A stretch of DNA of 64,000 nt, from NCBI RefSeq assembly GCF_003025555.1, contig NZ_PYMH01000010.1:62001-126000 (forward strand), written 5' to 3'. Position numbers and translations under genes: made by a program. Position 1 is the first letter of the stretch. The number at the start of each line of letters is the position of its first letter. This DNA comes from Photobacterium lutimaris. Its GTDB lineage: Bacteria; Pseudomonadota; Gammaproteobacteria; Enterobacterales; Vibrionaceae. Below the pieces are notes generated by a model that was not told where the DNA came from, did no database searches, and worked only from the letters and a program-made list of their open reading frames with translations. This document shows, in pieces, positions 25,880-34,662 of this stretch.

Positions 25880-26716
25880 TTAATCACTTTTTATTAACAT
25901 CGAATCCAGCAGCCGAGTCGGTAAAATACGGCGTAAGAAGCCGAAAATGTATGTCGGTTGGGTAACATAGTATCGGGCTTTCGGCTCTGCAGCCGACATA
26001 ATGGTAAGTAACGGCTTGAGTACCGCCTCTGGGCCGAGGGTGAATTTGCTCGATGGTGATGACGTGCCAAGCCGGTTAAGGGTGTTCTGGTAACGGGCCT
26101 GGTGGCGGGAGTCCGCCATGTCGATATATTGCTCGAACTTTGCCTTGGCATTGGCCCTGAATTGGCTCTCAATAGGACCGGGTTCAATCAAGCTGACTTT
26201 AATTGGTGTATTGGCCAACTCTAAGCGCAGGGTATCGGTATATCCCTCAAGGGCGAATTTGCTGGCATTGTAGGCGCCTCGGTATTTCATGGCGACAAGG
26301 CCCAAAACAGAACTGTTCTGGACGATCTTACCGCTACCTTGGGCCAGCATTACCGGAATTGCTAATCGTGTTAGGTGGTGCCATCCGAACAGGTTGCTTT
26401 CAAACTGTTGACGCAGGGCGTGGGTTGGCAGATCTTCAAGGGCGCCGGGTTGGCCGTAGGCCGCGTTATTGAATAATACATCCAGTGTACCGCCAGTGAT
26501 GGCAAGCATATCGCTAAACCCTTGCTCAATGGAGGCTTCGTCATCCATGTCCATCAGTACACAGTGCAAGCCTTCCTCTTTTAATCTATCGACATCGCTT
26601 TGCCGGCGACAACTGGCAACCACCTGATAGCCTTGTTGGTGAAGTGATTTTGCGCAATGGTAGCCAATGCCGCTGCTGCAGCCGGTGATCAGAATACGGA
26701 GTGTGTTGCTAGGCAT
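25880..26716 (-). CDS. ybbO: Short-chain dehydrogenase/reductase (YbbO-like)
   Basis: 278 residues. Classical SDR: NAD(P)-binding TGCSSGIG near residue 11, the NNAAYG element, catalytic Ser in QNSSVLG and the Tyr-Lys pair in YNASKFALEG. E. coli YbbO reduces long-chain aldehydes and related carbonyls with NADP; the substrate here is unproven. Start taken at the ATG 26716, giving MPSNTLRILITG; the frame extends upstream into tesA. It follows tesA by 46 bases in the same direction, the E. coli neighbourhood. Confidence 0.88.
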   Translation of the reverse strand: MPSNTLRILITGCSSGIGYHCAKSLHQQGYQVVASCRRQSDVDRLKEEGLHCVLMDMDDEASIEQGFSDMLAITGGTLDVLFNNAAYGQPGALEDLPTHALRQQFESNLFGWHHLTRLAIPVMLAQGSGKIVQNSSVLGLVAMKYRGAYNASKFALEGYTDTLRLELANTPIKVSLIEPGPIESQFRANAKAKFEQYIDMADSRHQARYQNTLNRLGTSSPSSKFTLGPEAVLKPLLTIMSAAEPKARYYVTQPTYIFGFLRRILPTRLLDSMLIKSD

Positions 26717-26762
26717 AGTCGGGAGTATCCTTGTCAAACGGATCTGTGGTGAGTGGTGCTTG

Positions 26763-27362
26763 TTATAGGTGTGGGACAATTTCTTTGGCCATGAACTCGG
26801 CAATCCAGGGTTGGGCGTCGGGTTTGGGATGTAAGCCGTCGTCCATCATCCACTCCTGCTTGAGAATAATGTGCTCGAGGAAAAAAGGCAGCAGCGGGAT
26901 GTCCAGTTGGCTGCTGATATCTTGATACACTTTTGCAAATTGATCGCTATAGCGTTTGCCGTAATTTGGCGGTACAAATATTTGCATAAGAAGCGGATAT
27001 GCCCCTGCTTGCTCGATCTGAGTGATCATCTCACCGAGATTATTGCGTATAGTTGTAGGAGGAAATCCTCTGAGTCCGTCGTTGGCACCCAGCTCAATCA
27101 AGACAAAGTCGGGGTGGTGCTGTTCCAGCAGGCGGGGAAGTCGAGCCATCCCATTGCCAGTGGTATCACCGGAAATACTGGCGTTGATGACGGTGACGTC
27201 GTGGCCATATTTTTCAAGCTCAGTATCCAACAGGCTTGGCCAACTCTGCTCTGCCTGCATTTGGTATCCGGCGCTGAGGCTGTCACCGAGAACGACTAAG
27301 GTTGCCGCAAAGGCATGCTGAGTGAAAGCAAGAACAAAAATGATTGAAAGGAATCGCATCAT
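26763..27362 (-). CDS. tesA: Thioesterase I / lysophospholipase TesA
   Basis: 199 residues. Periplasmic SGNH hydrolase (acyl-CoA thioesterase, protease I, lysophospholipase L1). Signal peptide FLSIIFVLAFTQHAFA ending before ATLVV; block I VVLGDSLSAGY with the catalytic serine, glycine of block II SGDTTGNG, block III GANDGL, and block V DDGLHP with the catalytic Asp/His. The open frame runs far upstream because it reads through ybbA on the other strand; the ATG pair at 27362/27359 with a GGA box fits the signal peptide. Its start codon overlaps the ybbA start on the opposite strand. Confidence 0.95.
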   Translation of the reverse strand: MMRFLSIIFVLAFTQHAFAATLVVLGDSLSAGYQMQAEQSWPSLLDTELEKYGHDVTVINASISGDTTGNGMARLPRLLEQHHPDFVLIELGANDGLRGFPPTTIRNNLGEMITQIEQAGAYPLLMQIFVPPNYGKRYSDQFAKVYQDISSQLDIPLLPFFLEHIILKQEWMMDDGLHPKPDAQPWIAEFMAKEIVPHL

Positions 27363-28035
27363 GTCTACATCCGTGATTAAAGCTGTATCAGTGTCCAAGC
27401 AGGTGACGACCGCATCATCGTCACTCACCATTTTGCAGGATGTTTCGCTCGAGGTCGAGCAAGGCGAGGCAATTGCCTTGGTTGGTGTGTCTGGGGCCGG
27501 AAAGTCCACCCTGATGACTTTGTTGGCCGGTCTTGATATCCCGAGCCAAGGTAGCATCGAGCTATTGGGCAAGTCATTGGCTGCGATGGATGATGAGGCG
27601 CGTGCAGCACTGCGCAGCGACAGTATTGGCTTTGTGTTCCAGAGCTTTTTGTTAATCCCGTCTCTATCGGCCCTTGAAAACGTGATGCTGCCCGCCATTA
27701 TCAAAGGCGAAGAAGCCGATGAAGGGCGGGCGCGTGAGCTTCTCGAGAAAGTCGGGTTGGCCGGGCGGGAAGTGCATTTACCGGCACAGTTATCCGGTGG
27801 TGAGCAGCAGCGGGTTGCGCTGGCGAGGGCGTTTATGACCCGGCCTCGAGTCCTGTTTGCCGATGAGCCAACCGGTAACCTCGACCAACATACTGCCGCC
27901 ACCATTATTGAATTGTTGTTTGCCCTTAACCGCGATCACGGTACAACCTTGGTGCTGGTGACCCATGATCCGCAACTGGCGCAACGCTGTGATCGGACCT
28001 TGGTGCTGGAAAGTGGGAGCTTGGTAGCGGCATGA
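27361..28035 (+). CDS. ybbA: ABC transporter ATP-binding protein YbbA
   Basis: 224 residues of the LolD/MacB-like ABC ATPase type. Walker A GVSGAGKST, Q-loop FVFQSFLLIPS, signature LSGGEQQRVALARAF, Walker B VLFADEPTGNLD and H-loop VTHD are all intact. Start at 27361 follows AAGGA with eight bases spacing. The ATGA overlap at 28032-28035 couples it to ybbP, its permease. The YbbAP complex is of the mechanotransmission (FtsX-like) class; with secreted TesA alongside, a role in extracytoplasmic lipid or fatty-acid handling is plausible but inferred. Confidence 0.94.
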   Translation: MSTSVIKAVSVSKQVTTASSSLTILQDVSLEVEQGEAIALVGVSGAGKSTLMTLLAGLDIPSQGSIELLGKSLAAMDDEARAALRSDSIGFVFQSFLLIPSLSALENVMLPAIIKGEEADEGRARELLEKVGLAGREVHLPAQLSGGEQQRVALARAFMTRPRVLFADEPTGNLDQHTAATIIELLFALNRDHGTTLVLVTHDPQLAQRCDRTLVLESGSLVAA

Positions 28036-30488
28036 CAGAAATCACTGAACTTCAATCTGAAACGTCAACGACGAACCGTTCGATGCTGCTCAAATGGAGC
28101 TGGCGTGAGCTGTGGCATGGCCAATTGTGGCCGGTGGCCGTTGCCCTGACCCTAATTATCGCCTGTGTGTTTGCCTTGGCCGCATTGGTCGTTCGGGTGG
28201 AGAAGATCATGGTTGATCAGGGCCGATCCATGATTGCGGCTGATTTGGTGTTCCGCTCGGCCAACCCTGTTGAGGCACCAATCTTGGAGAAGGCAGCGCA
28301 GCTCGGGCTGACGGTATCCCAGCAGGTTCGTTTTGGCACCATGGCCTTCAGTGATGAGGCGATGCAGTTGGTCAGTGTTAAAAGTGTTGAAAGTGACTTT
28401 CCGCTGCGGGGCGAGCTTGAATTGCAAAGCCCGTCTGACACTCACCACCAGGTCCAGCCCGGCGAGCTGTGGTTGGCTGAACGCTTGTTTGATTTATTGA
28501 AGGTCAAACCCGGTGATGTATTGGCTATCGGTGATGCCGAGCTCAAGGTCAGCGGGACGATTGTGCAAGAGCCTGAGCTGTCGTTTAACCCGTTTAGCCA
28601 GATGCCGGCCGTGCTGATCCACGCCGATGATTTGGAGAGTACTGGTGCGATCCAGCCCGGGAGCCGGGTGCAGTACCGGGCCTATTTCACCGGTGCGGAT
28701 AGCCAGCTCAAGGTGTTGCAGCAGCAGATAGAGCTTGAGCCAGGGGAGCGCTGGTTAAGCGAAACCTCGCAGGGGCGTACCGGTGATGTCATTGAAAAAG
28801 CCCGCCAATATCTCTCCTTGACCCTGATCCTCGTGATATTGATGGCGACGGCGACCTTGGTACTGACCTGTATGCATTACGCCTCTACCCGAACGGAGGT
28901 GGTGGCGATGATGAAAAGCCTCGGTGCCAGCCGCAAGTGGCTATGGCAGTGGCTTGCGCGCCAGTTGGCAATGCTATTTGCGTTAGCTCTTGTTGCTGGA
29001 ATAACCATCGGGGCGTTGCTGGAATACCTGCTGCGGGTACCGCTGGTTGATGTCTTGCCCGATCCCCTGCCGGGGATCGGTTTTACGCCGTTGGTCGTGA
29101 GTGTGTTGGTTGCCTTGTTGGTCGCAATACCCGGAATGGGGATTCCGCTGTTGCGGCTGGTCGATGCACCTGCTATTTCGGTGATCCAGCGCCAGGAAAA
29201 CTGGCAGAGCAGTAACAAGGGCTATGTGCTGGCACTGTTGCCGTTGGTGGCTGGGTTATTTTGGTTGGGTGGTAATGGGTTAATGTGGTTAACCTTGCTG
29301 GGGTTGGCACTGATCTTGGTTGTGTTGGCTTTGTTGGGTGTCATTATTGTGCGAGGCCTCAAACGAGGTCGCTGGGGACCGGCCATTACCTTAGCGCTAA
29401 GCCGAATAAATCGCAGTCCGATGGCGACGGGAGCCCAGTTGGCGGCCTTGACCAGCTCGCTAATGTTGCTGTCGGTGATCTGGTTGCTTCGCTCCGATTT
29501 GTTGGCGGACTGGCAGCAGACCTTGCCCGCCGATGCGCCCAATGTGTTTGCCCTCAATATCAGCCCGGAGCAGCAACAGCAATATTTGAATGTTCTGGAT
29601 CAGCAGCAGGTGATGCGCTCCGATAGTTACCCGGTGATCCGTGGCCGGATAACCCATGTCAATGAGCAGGATTTGCTGGAAAGGGCCCAGCAAGGCAGCC
29701 AAGAGCGTGACGAGTCACTGCGCCGCGAGCTCAATTTTACCTGGCGTGAGGCCATGCCGGTTCACAACGAATTAATCGCCGGCGAATGGAGCAAGGAAAG
29801 TGGGGTCTCGGTTGAATCAGGTATTGCCGAACGACTGGGGATCACGGTTGGTGATGCGCTGGCCTTTAACGTCAACAGCCAGCCTTTCAGTGCCAAGGTG
29901 ACCAGTATCCGTGATGTCGAGTGGCGTAACATGCGGCCCAACTTCTATTTTATTTTTACTCCAGATGTGATGGCCGAGTTGCCTACCACCTGGCTAGTTA
30001 GCTTCCGTATCGAGGCTGATCAGCAGGCGGTCATTAACCAGCTCGGGCGGGATTATCCAACCGTAACCTTGCTCGATTTGCGTACAATGGCCACCCGGAT
30101 CCAGGGCATTATGCAGCAAGTGTCGTTGTCGTTGTCGGTATTGGCAGGCTTGGGCGTAGTCAGCGGCTTGCTGCTGGTGATGACTCTGCTGCGTTTGAGC
30201 TTGGCCCAGCGCCGCGATGAAATACGTTTGTATCGAACCTTGGGCGCCAGCCGCAAAAGGGTATCGGCCACTGTATGGGGGGAATACGGTATTATGGCCT
30301 TGCTTGCCGGTGTGATGGCTGCAGCAGGGGCCGAGGCGGTGGTCGCAGCACTGGTGAAATGGGGTTTTGAGCTGCCTGTCAGCTGGCACCCGGGGGTGTG
30401 GATGGTCGTTCCTTTATTATCTTTGCTATTGGTGGTGTTGATCATCCGCTCGATGATTAACAGCCTGCTGTTACCGGTACGAGGTTGA
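28032..30488 (+). CDS. ybbP: FtsX/MacB-type ABC permease YbbP
   Basis: 818-residue inner-membrane permease. One N-terminal membrane helix (VAVALTLIIACVFALAALVV), a large periplasmic domain with acyl-lipoprotein-exporter-like folds, a first group of three membrane segments around residues 255-360, further segments near 395-450 and a closing FtsX domain (residues about 690-810) with the repeated element LGASRKRVSATVWGEYG. The LGASRKWLWQW copy at about 298 shows the internal FtsX duplication. Overlaps ybbA by four bases. Followed by a GC-rich terminator before the convergent yfcH. Confidence 0.93.
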   Translation: MTEITELQSETSTTNRSMLLKWSWRELWHGQLWPVAVALTLIIACVFALAALVVRVEKIMVDQGRSMIAADLVFRSANPVEAPILEKAAQLGLTVSQQVRFGTMAFSDEAMQLVSVKSVESDFPLRGELELQSPSDTHHQVQPGELWLAERLFDLLKVKPGDVLAIGDAELKVSGTIVQEPELSFNPFSQMPAVLIHADDLESTGAIQPGSRVQYRAYFTGADSQLKVLQQQIELEPGERWLSETSQGRTGDVIEKARQYLSLTLILVILMATATLVLTCMHYASTRTEVVAMMKSLGASRKWLWQWLARQLAMLFALALVAGITIGALLEYLLRVPLVDVLPDPLPGIGFTPLVVSVLVALLVAIPGMGIPLLRLVDAPAISVIQRQENWQSSNKGYVLALLPLVAGLFWLGGNGLMWLTLLGLALILVVLALLGVIIVRGLKRGRWGPAITLALSRINRSPMATGAQLAALTSSLMLLSVIWLLRSDLLADWQQTLPADAPNVFALNISPEQQQQYLNVLDQQQVMRSDSYPVIRGRITHVNEQDLLERAQQGSQERDESLRRELNFTWREAMPVHNELIAGEWSKESGVSVESGIAERLGITVGDALAFNVNSQPFSAKVTSIRDVEWRNMRPNFYFIFTPDVMAELPTTWLVSFRIEADQQAVINQLGRDYPTVTLLDLRTMATRIQGIMQQVSLSLSVLAGLGVVSGLLLVMTLLRLSLAQRRDEIRLYRTLGASRKRVSATVWGEYGIMALLAGVMAAAGAEAVVAALVKWGFELPVSWHPGVWMVVPLLSLLLVVLIIRSMINSLLLPVRG

Positions 30489-30505
30489 TCGTGATGAATG
30501 CATCT

Positions 30506-30544
30506 CCGGCCCCATACCGTGGGTATCACGGGGACCGGTTTTCG
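30506..30544 (+). terminator. Terminator after ybbP
   Basis: Nested stem CCGG.CCCC.ATACC / GGTAT.GGGG.CCGG with three-base loop, then TTTT. It lies between convergent ybbP and yfcH. Confidence 0.75.
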
Positions 30545-30576
30545 GACGACGTAGATTAAGTCGAGAAGTGGAACGA

Positions 30577-31485
30577 TTAAGCGGCAACGATGTCCTCCAG
30601 TGCCACATCAATACTTTGGAAGCGGAAAGCAAAGCCTAGTGTCTCCAGCTTGTGGGGAATGGCACGCTGTCCTTCCAGCAGTAGTGAGGACGCTTCGCCA
30701 AGCGCCAATTTGAGCACGAAAGCGGGGGTGAACAGGACATGCGGCCGGCGCAGGGCCTTGGCTAAGGTTTGGCTGAATACCTTGTTGGTGACGGGCTGTG
30801 GAGCCGTCAGGTTGAAGGCGCCATCGGCCGATGGGGTCTCGAGCAGAAACACAATCGCCGCCACCATGTCCTGCAGGTGGATCCAGGGGGTGTACTGGGA
30901 GCCGTCGCCGATTGGCCCGCCAAGCCCCAGCTGGTAGGGGGGCAGCATCTTGGCCAACGCACCGCCGTGTTTACCCAGTACGATCCCCGTTCGCAGCAGG
31001 CAAACCCGGGTTTTCTCGCTGCCAGCTTGCATGGCAATCTCCTCCCAGCGCTGACAGACATGGTGGGCAAAGTCATCGTGGTTAACTTGCCTGCTGACGG
31101 CAAAGGATTCGTCGATTACGGTGTCTTGCTGGTTGCCATAGATCCCGACTGCCGACCCACTGATAAAGGTATGGGGTGGCTGGCTGCCGGCTTGGATTTT
31201 CTCGACCAATTGCGTGGTCAGATCCCAGCGGCTGTGGCAAATTTTCTTTTTTTGCTGCTGGCTCCAGCGTTTATTGATGATCGGCTCGCCAGCGAGGTTA
31301 ATCACGGCATCAAAACCATCAAGGTTGTCGAACTGGTCCAGGGAGGCAACGGCATTGATCCTGCCGCCTAGGGTTTGGCTGGCCTTGGCCGGATTGCGGC
31401 TCAATACGGTAACCTCATGCTCATCCAGGGCATTGATTAAGGCCGAGCCGATAAAGCCTGTCCCGCCGGTCATTAATATCTTCAT
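30577..31485 (-). CDS. yfcH: TIGR01777-type NAD-epimerase-like protein YfcH
   Basis: 302 residues. Extended SDR fold beginning MKILMTGGTGFIGSAL, with NLAGEPIINKRWS, ISGSAVGIYG and the C-terminal DUF1731 region ending LEDI. This is the YfcH family; enzymatic activity is not established, and it is not a sugar epimerase by proof. The ATG at 31485 is preceded by AGAGGAG at five bases and is chosen over the upstream one at 31503. It stands alone, convergent with ybbP. Confidence 0.9.
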   Translation of the reverse strand: MKILMTGGTGFIGSALINALDEHEVTVLSRNPAKASQTLGGRINAVASLDQFDNLDGFDAVINLAGEPIINKRWSQQQKKKICHSRWDLTTQLVEKIQAGSQPPHTFISGSAVGIYGNQQDTVIDESFAVSRQVNHDDFAHHVCQRWEEIAMQAGSEKTRVCLLRTGIVLGKHGGALAKMLPPYQLGLGGPIGDGSQYTPWIHLQDMVAAIVFLLETPSADGAFNLTAPQPVTNKVFSQTLAKALRRPHVLFTPAFVLKLALGEASSLLLEGQRAIPHKLETLGFAFRFQSIDVALEDIVAA

Positions 31486-31704
31486 GCTTCTCCTCTGAGG
31501 CAACGCCTTTACCTATCTGGGTATGATTCTGGGCATAAGTATAGCCAAAGCAAAGGGTTGTTATCGCGAACAATCTTCTTTATGACATATGGTTATGTGT
31601 GCTAGCTCTCGTGTTGGTACATAAAAGTTGTGTCTAATTATTAATGAGGAGTACCTTGAAGGTATATCCTTAATTCAACGGCCGTGCGACAACCTGGAGG
31701 TGGA

Positions 31705-32439
31705 ATGTCATTTGTGCTCGTCCTGCTGAAATCCTTGTTGTCCAGTCTGCGTGATTTACTGCCGATCATCTTGGTTATTGGCTTCTTCCAAATGGTTGTC
31801 CTTCAGCAACCTCTGCCACAGCTAGGACCGATACTGGTTGGCTTGGCGTTTGTGGTTGTCGGCTTGACCCTGTTTGTCTTCGGGCTGGAAATGGGGTTGT
31901 TTCCCATCGGCGAGTCGATGGCACACTCCTTTGCCAGCAAGGGCAGTGTGTGGTGGTTGTTGCTGTTTGCCTTTTGCCTGGGTTTCGGCACGACAATTGC
32001 CGAGCCGGCATTGACCGCGGTTGCGGCGGAAGCTGCCAAGGTGGCCGCCGAAGGGGGGTTGATCGCCCCTGATGCCAATAGCCAAGTGGATTATGCGACC
32101 GGCTTGCGCCTGACCGTCGCCCTATCGGTAGGGATCGCGATTATGCTTGGGGTGATACGGATACTTAAAGGATGGCCTATCCAATGGATGATTATTGGTG
32201 GTTATTTGTTGGTGATGATCATGACGTGGTATGCGCCAGCGGCCATTGTCGGCATTGCCTACGATTCTGGTGGCGTGACGACGTCTACCATTACCGTGCC
32301 TTTGGTTGCGGCTTTGGGGGTCGGGTTGGCGTCCTCGATCAAGGGGCGCAATCCTATGGTCGACGGGTTTGGCTTGATAGCCTTTGCCTCGTTGACCCCG
32401 ATGATATTCGTGATGGCCTATGGCATGCTGGTGCACTAG
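31705..32439 (+). CDS. DUF1538 membrane protein, first of pair
   Basis: 244 residues with about six or seven hydrophobic segments. Start ATG 31705 directly after GGAGGTGG. Motifs shared with the next gene: FGLEMGLFPIGESMA, TIAEPAL, YDSGGVTTSTITVPLVAALG and GRNPMVDGFGLIAFASLTP. The acidic residues in GLE-GES and TIAEP lie in membrane regions, as in ion-coupled carriers. DUF1538 has no assigned function that I know. Nine bases separate it from its paralogue. Transport of an unknown ion or solute is an inference from topology and the P-II/CBS partners. Confidence 0.85.
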   Translation: MSFVLVLLKSLLSSLRDLLPIILVIGFFQMVVLQQPLPQLGPILVGLAFVVVGLTLFVFGLEMGLFPIGESMAHSFASKGSVWWLLLFAFCLGFGTTIAEPALTAVAAEAAKVAAEGGLIAPDANSQVDYATGLRLTVALSVGIAIMLGVIRILKGWPIQWMIIGGYLLVMIMTWYAPAAIVGIAYDSGGVTTSTITVPLVAALGVGLASSIKGRNPMVDGFGLIAFASLTPMIFVMAYGMLVH

Positions 32440-32448
32440 GAGGCAGGG

Positions 32449-33243
32449 ATGACTGAGCTGAACGGTATTGTGCCCCACTTTTTCGCCACCCTGCTGATGA
32501 CAGTACGCGATGTCCTGCCGATTGCGGTGATTATTTTTGGTTTTCAACTGGCCGTACTGCGTCGTCCGGTGACTCATTGGCCCAGAGTCGCGCTGGGGTT
32601 TGTCTACGTCATTGTCGGGTTGTCATTTTTCCTGTTAGGACTCGAGCTAGCCCTGTTCCCATTGGGGGAATCCATGGCGGCCCAGTTGACCGCCCTAGAT
32701 TTCTTGTTCGACAGCGGAGAGGGGATCCCCGCAGAAATCCCCTGGACCCAGTATTATTGGGTCTACATCTTTGCAGCAGCCATCGGTTTCAGTACCACCA
32801 TTGCCGAACCTTCACTTATTGCCGTTGCGCTCAAAGCCAATCAAGTCTCGGGTGATACGATTAGTGTCAACGGGTTGCGTATTGCGGTTGCGTTGGGCGT
32901 TGCGATGGGGATAGCCCTTGGTAGTTACCGGATTGTGGCCGGGGATCCACTTCATTATTACATCTTGGCGGGCTACTGTGTGGTTGTGGTGCAGACCTAC
33001 TTTGCACCGAAAATGATTGTGCCCTTGGCCTATGACTCCGGCGGTGTAACAACATCGACGGTAACCGTACCGATTGTGACGGCCCTAGGCCTCGGGCTCG
33101 CTTCCACCGTACCGGGCCGAAATCCGATGCTTGATGGGTTCGGGCTAATTGCGTTTGCCAGTTTGTTTCCGATGATCACGGTAATGGGCTATGCCCAGCT
33201 GTCGGCAAGACAGGCAAAGAGGAGAGAAGAAAATGCGCTTTAA
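32449..33243 (+). CDS. DUF1538 membrane protein, second of pair
   Basis: 264 residues. Carries the same four motifs as the first paralogue (LGLELALFPLGESMA, TIAEPSL, YDSGGVTTSTVTVPIVTALG, GRNPMLDGFGLIAFASLFP), with an extra 25-residue insert after the GESMA motif (about residues 84-104, DFLFDSGEGIPAEIPW) and a short basic C-terminal tail (SARQAKRREE). The pair looks like two halves of one transporter, or a heterodimer. Its end overlaps the P-II-like gene start by 11 bases, so translation is coupled. Confidence 0.85.
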   Translation: MTELNGIVPHFFATLLMTVRDVLPIAVIIFGFQLAVLRRPVTHWPRVALGFVYVIVGLSFFLLGLELALFPLGESMAAQLTALDFLFDSGEGIPAEIPWTQYYWVYIFAAAIGFSTTIAEPSLIAVALKANQVSGDTISVNGLRIAVALGVAMGIALGSYRIVAGDPLHYYILAGYCVVVVQTYFAPKMIVPLAYDSGGVTTSTVTVPIVTALGLGLASTVPGRNPMLDGFGLIAFASLFPMITVMGYAQLSARQAKRREENAL

Positions 33244-33583
33244 GCTGATATTGGCCTTTATTGAAGATTCGAAAACCGATGCCGTCTTGGATGCTGCCCG
33301 CCAGGCCGGTGCGACCGGGGCGACCGTGATTAATAATGCCCGTGGGGAAGGGCTGTACCAGAAGAAAACGTTTTTCGGCCTAGGGCTTGATGTCCAACGC
33401 GATGTGATCTTGTTTGTTGTCGAGGAGCATCTGGCCCGGACCATTTTGGAAACGATAGAGCATGTCGGGGATTTTGACTCGTCGTCGGGGCAGGGGATTG
33501 CGGTACAGCTTGATGTTGAGGATGCGGTGGGCGTGGCCCATCAGGTAGAAACACTAACCAAAGTCGTTGAGGCGAAGCTATGA
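33233..33583 (+). CDS. P-II-like signalling protein
   Basis: 116 residues. Ferredoxin-like P-II fold by pattern: MRFKLILAFIEDSKTDAVLDAARQAG opening, an ATGATVINNARGEG strand-turn, a short T-loop region (LYQKKTFFGLGLD) without the uridylylation tyrosine context of GlnB, then VVEEHLARTILETIEH and GIAVQLDVEDAVGV. Probably cytoplasmic, binding the DUF1538 transporter as other P-II-like proteins bind their partners (inference). AGAGGAG at ten bases supports the start. Overlaps both neighbours, giving strong operon evidence. Confidence 0.8.
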   Translation: MRFKLILAFIEDSKTDAVLDAARQAGATGATVINNARGEGLYQKKTFFGLGLDVQRDVILFVVEEHLARTILETIEHVGDFDSSSGQGIAVQLDVEDAVGVAHQVETLTKVVEAKL

Positions 33584-33984
33584 ATAATGACACCGTGGTT
33601 CGGGTTCGGGATGTAATGATGAACACCTACGCGATTGTTGAGGGGGTGACCACGGTTGCCGAGGCTATTCGTATTGCCAAGAGAAAGCAAATCAAGGCCC
33701 TGATCGTTAACAAGCGCAATGATGACGATGAATACGGTATCGTCTTGATGAACGATATTGCCAAGAATGTATTGGCGTTGGATCGTTCGCCGGAGCGGAC
33801 GAATATTTATGAGATCATGACCAAGCCCGCCTTGTCGGTCAGTGCAACCATGGATGTCCGTTACTGTGCCCGCTTATTCGAACGCTTTGGTATTAGCCGG
33901 GCACCGGTCATCGAAAGCGGTAAGATCATCGGTATGGTGAGCTATAACAATATCGTCCTCAACGGTATGCTGCGAGATGAGTAG
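33580..33984 (+). CDS. CBS-pair domain protein
   Basis: 134 residues with two CBS motifs: the first from VRDVMMNTYAIVEGVTTVAE to VNKR, the second from IYEIMTKPALSVSATMDV to ISRAPVIESGKIIGMVSYNN. CBS pairs bind adenine nucleotides and regulate attached or partner transporters and enzymes. ATGA overlap with the P-II-like gene couples it to the DUF1538 operon as last gene. No fused domain; 78 bases then separate it from yfcE. Role as an energy or adenylate sensor of the operon is inferred. Confidence 0.9.
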   Translation: MNNDTVVRVRDVMMNTYAIVEGVTTVAEAIRIAKRKQIKALIVNKRNDDDEYGIVLMNDIAKNVLALDRSPERTNIYEIMTKPALSVSATMDVRYCARLFERFGISRAPVIESGKIIGMVSYNNIVLNGMLRDE

Positions 33985-34062
33985 CCATCGTTCGGGTAAT
34001 GGTATTGTCATGGGGTTCGGTGTAGGATCACAGCATCCTGTTTCGAAGAAAGATCACCTGAC

Positions 34063-34611
34063 ATGAAATTGTTTTTTGCTTCTGATATCCACGGTTGTGC
34101 CGACAGCACTCGCCGTACCCTGGCCAAATTTGAACAAACGGGTGCTGAGCACCTAATTCTGCTGGGGGATGTGCTAAACCACGGACCACGCAATGCGTTG
34201 CCGGCCGGTTACGCGCCGATTGAAGTGGCTGAGCAGCTCAACCAGTATGCAGAAAAGATCACAGCGGTCAGGGGCAATTGCGATAGCGAAGTAGATCAGA
34301 TGCTGCTGGATTTCCCGATGATGGCGGACTACAACCTTGTGCTGCTGCCAAACGGTCGCCGCCTGTTCCTGACCCATGGCCACCTTTACAACGGTGACAA
34401 GCACCCACGCCTTCGTGATGGTGATGTGGTGGTTTCAGGCCATACCCACCTACCGGTTGCCGCAAAGAAAGAAGCGCTTTATGTCTACAATCCGGGTTCG
34501 GTGACAATTCCACGTGGCGAGTACCAGGCAAGCTACGGCTTATTGGAGGGTAATAGCTTAAAGGTATTGTCTTTTAATGATGAGGTGATTTGCCAGGTTG
34601 AATTGGTGTAG
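34063..34611 (+). CDS. yfcE: Metallophosphodiesterase YfcE
   Basis: 182 residues; small Mn-dependent phosphodiesterase of the MJ0936/YfcE family. Metal ligands: SDIHGC (Asp8, His10), GDVLNHGPRN, RGNCDSE and THGHLYNGD plus SGHTHLP. The E. coli enzyme hydrolyses model phosphodiesters; the natural substrate is unknown. Ends in its own terminator. In E. coli yfcE lies near ackA-pta and yfcH, and the same genes are near each other here. Confidence 0.93.
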   Translation: MKLFFASDIHGCADSTRRTLAKFEQTGAEHLILLGDVLNHGPRNALPAGYAPIEVAEQLNQYAEKITAVRGNCDSEVDQMLLDFPMMADYNLVLLPNGRRLFLTHGHLYNGDKHPRLRDGDVVVSGHTHLPVAAKKEALYVYNPGSVTIPRGEYQASYGLLEGNSLKVLSFNDEVICQVELV

Positions 34612-34636
34612 TCGATACACGTTTAATCGATTTAGG

Positions 34637-34662
34637 AAAAGGCGGCAGCATTGCCGCCTTTT
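34637..34662 (+). terminator. Terminator after yfcE
   Basis: Stem AAAAGGCGGCA/TGCCGCCTTTT closed by a four-base loop, then Ts. Confidence 0.93.

Noticed and set aside
26717..26803. N-terminal extension of the YbbO-like SDR
   Set aside because: The extension overlaps the end of tesA and does not resemble SDR sequence; ATG 26716 gives a normal SDR start.
27363..27905. Long 380-codon version of tesA
   Set aside because: The upstream part is the reverse of ybbA; TesA needs its signal peptide at the very N-terminus.
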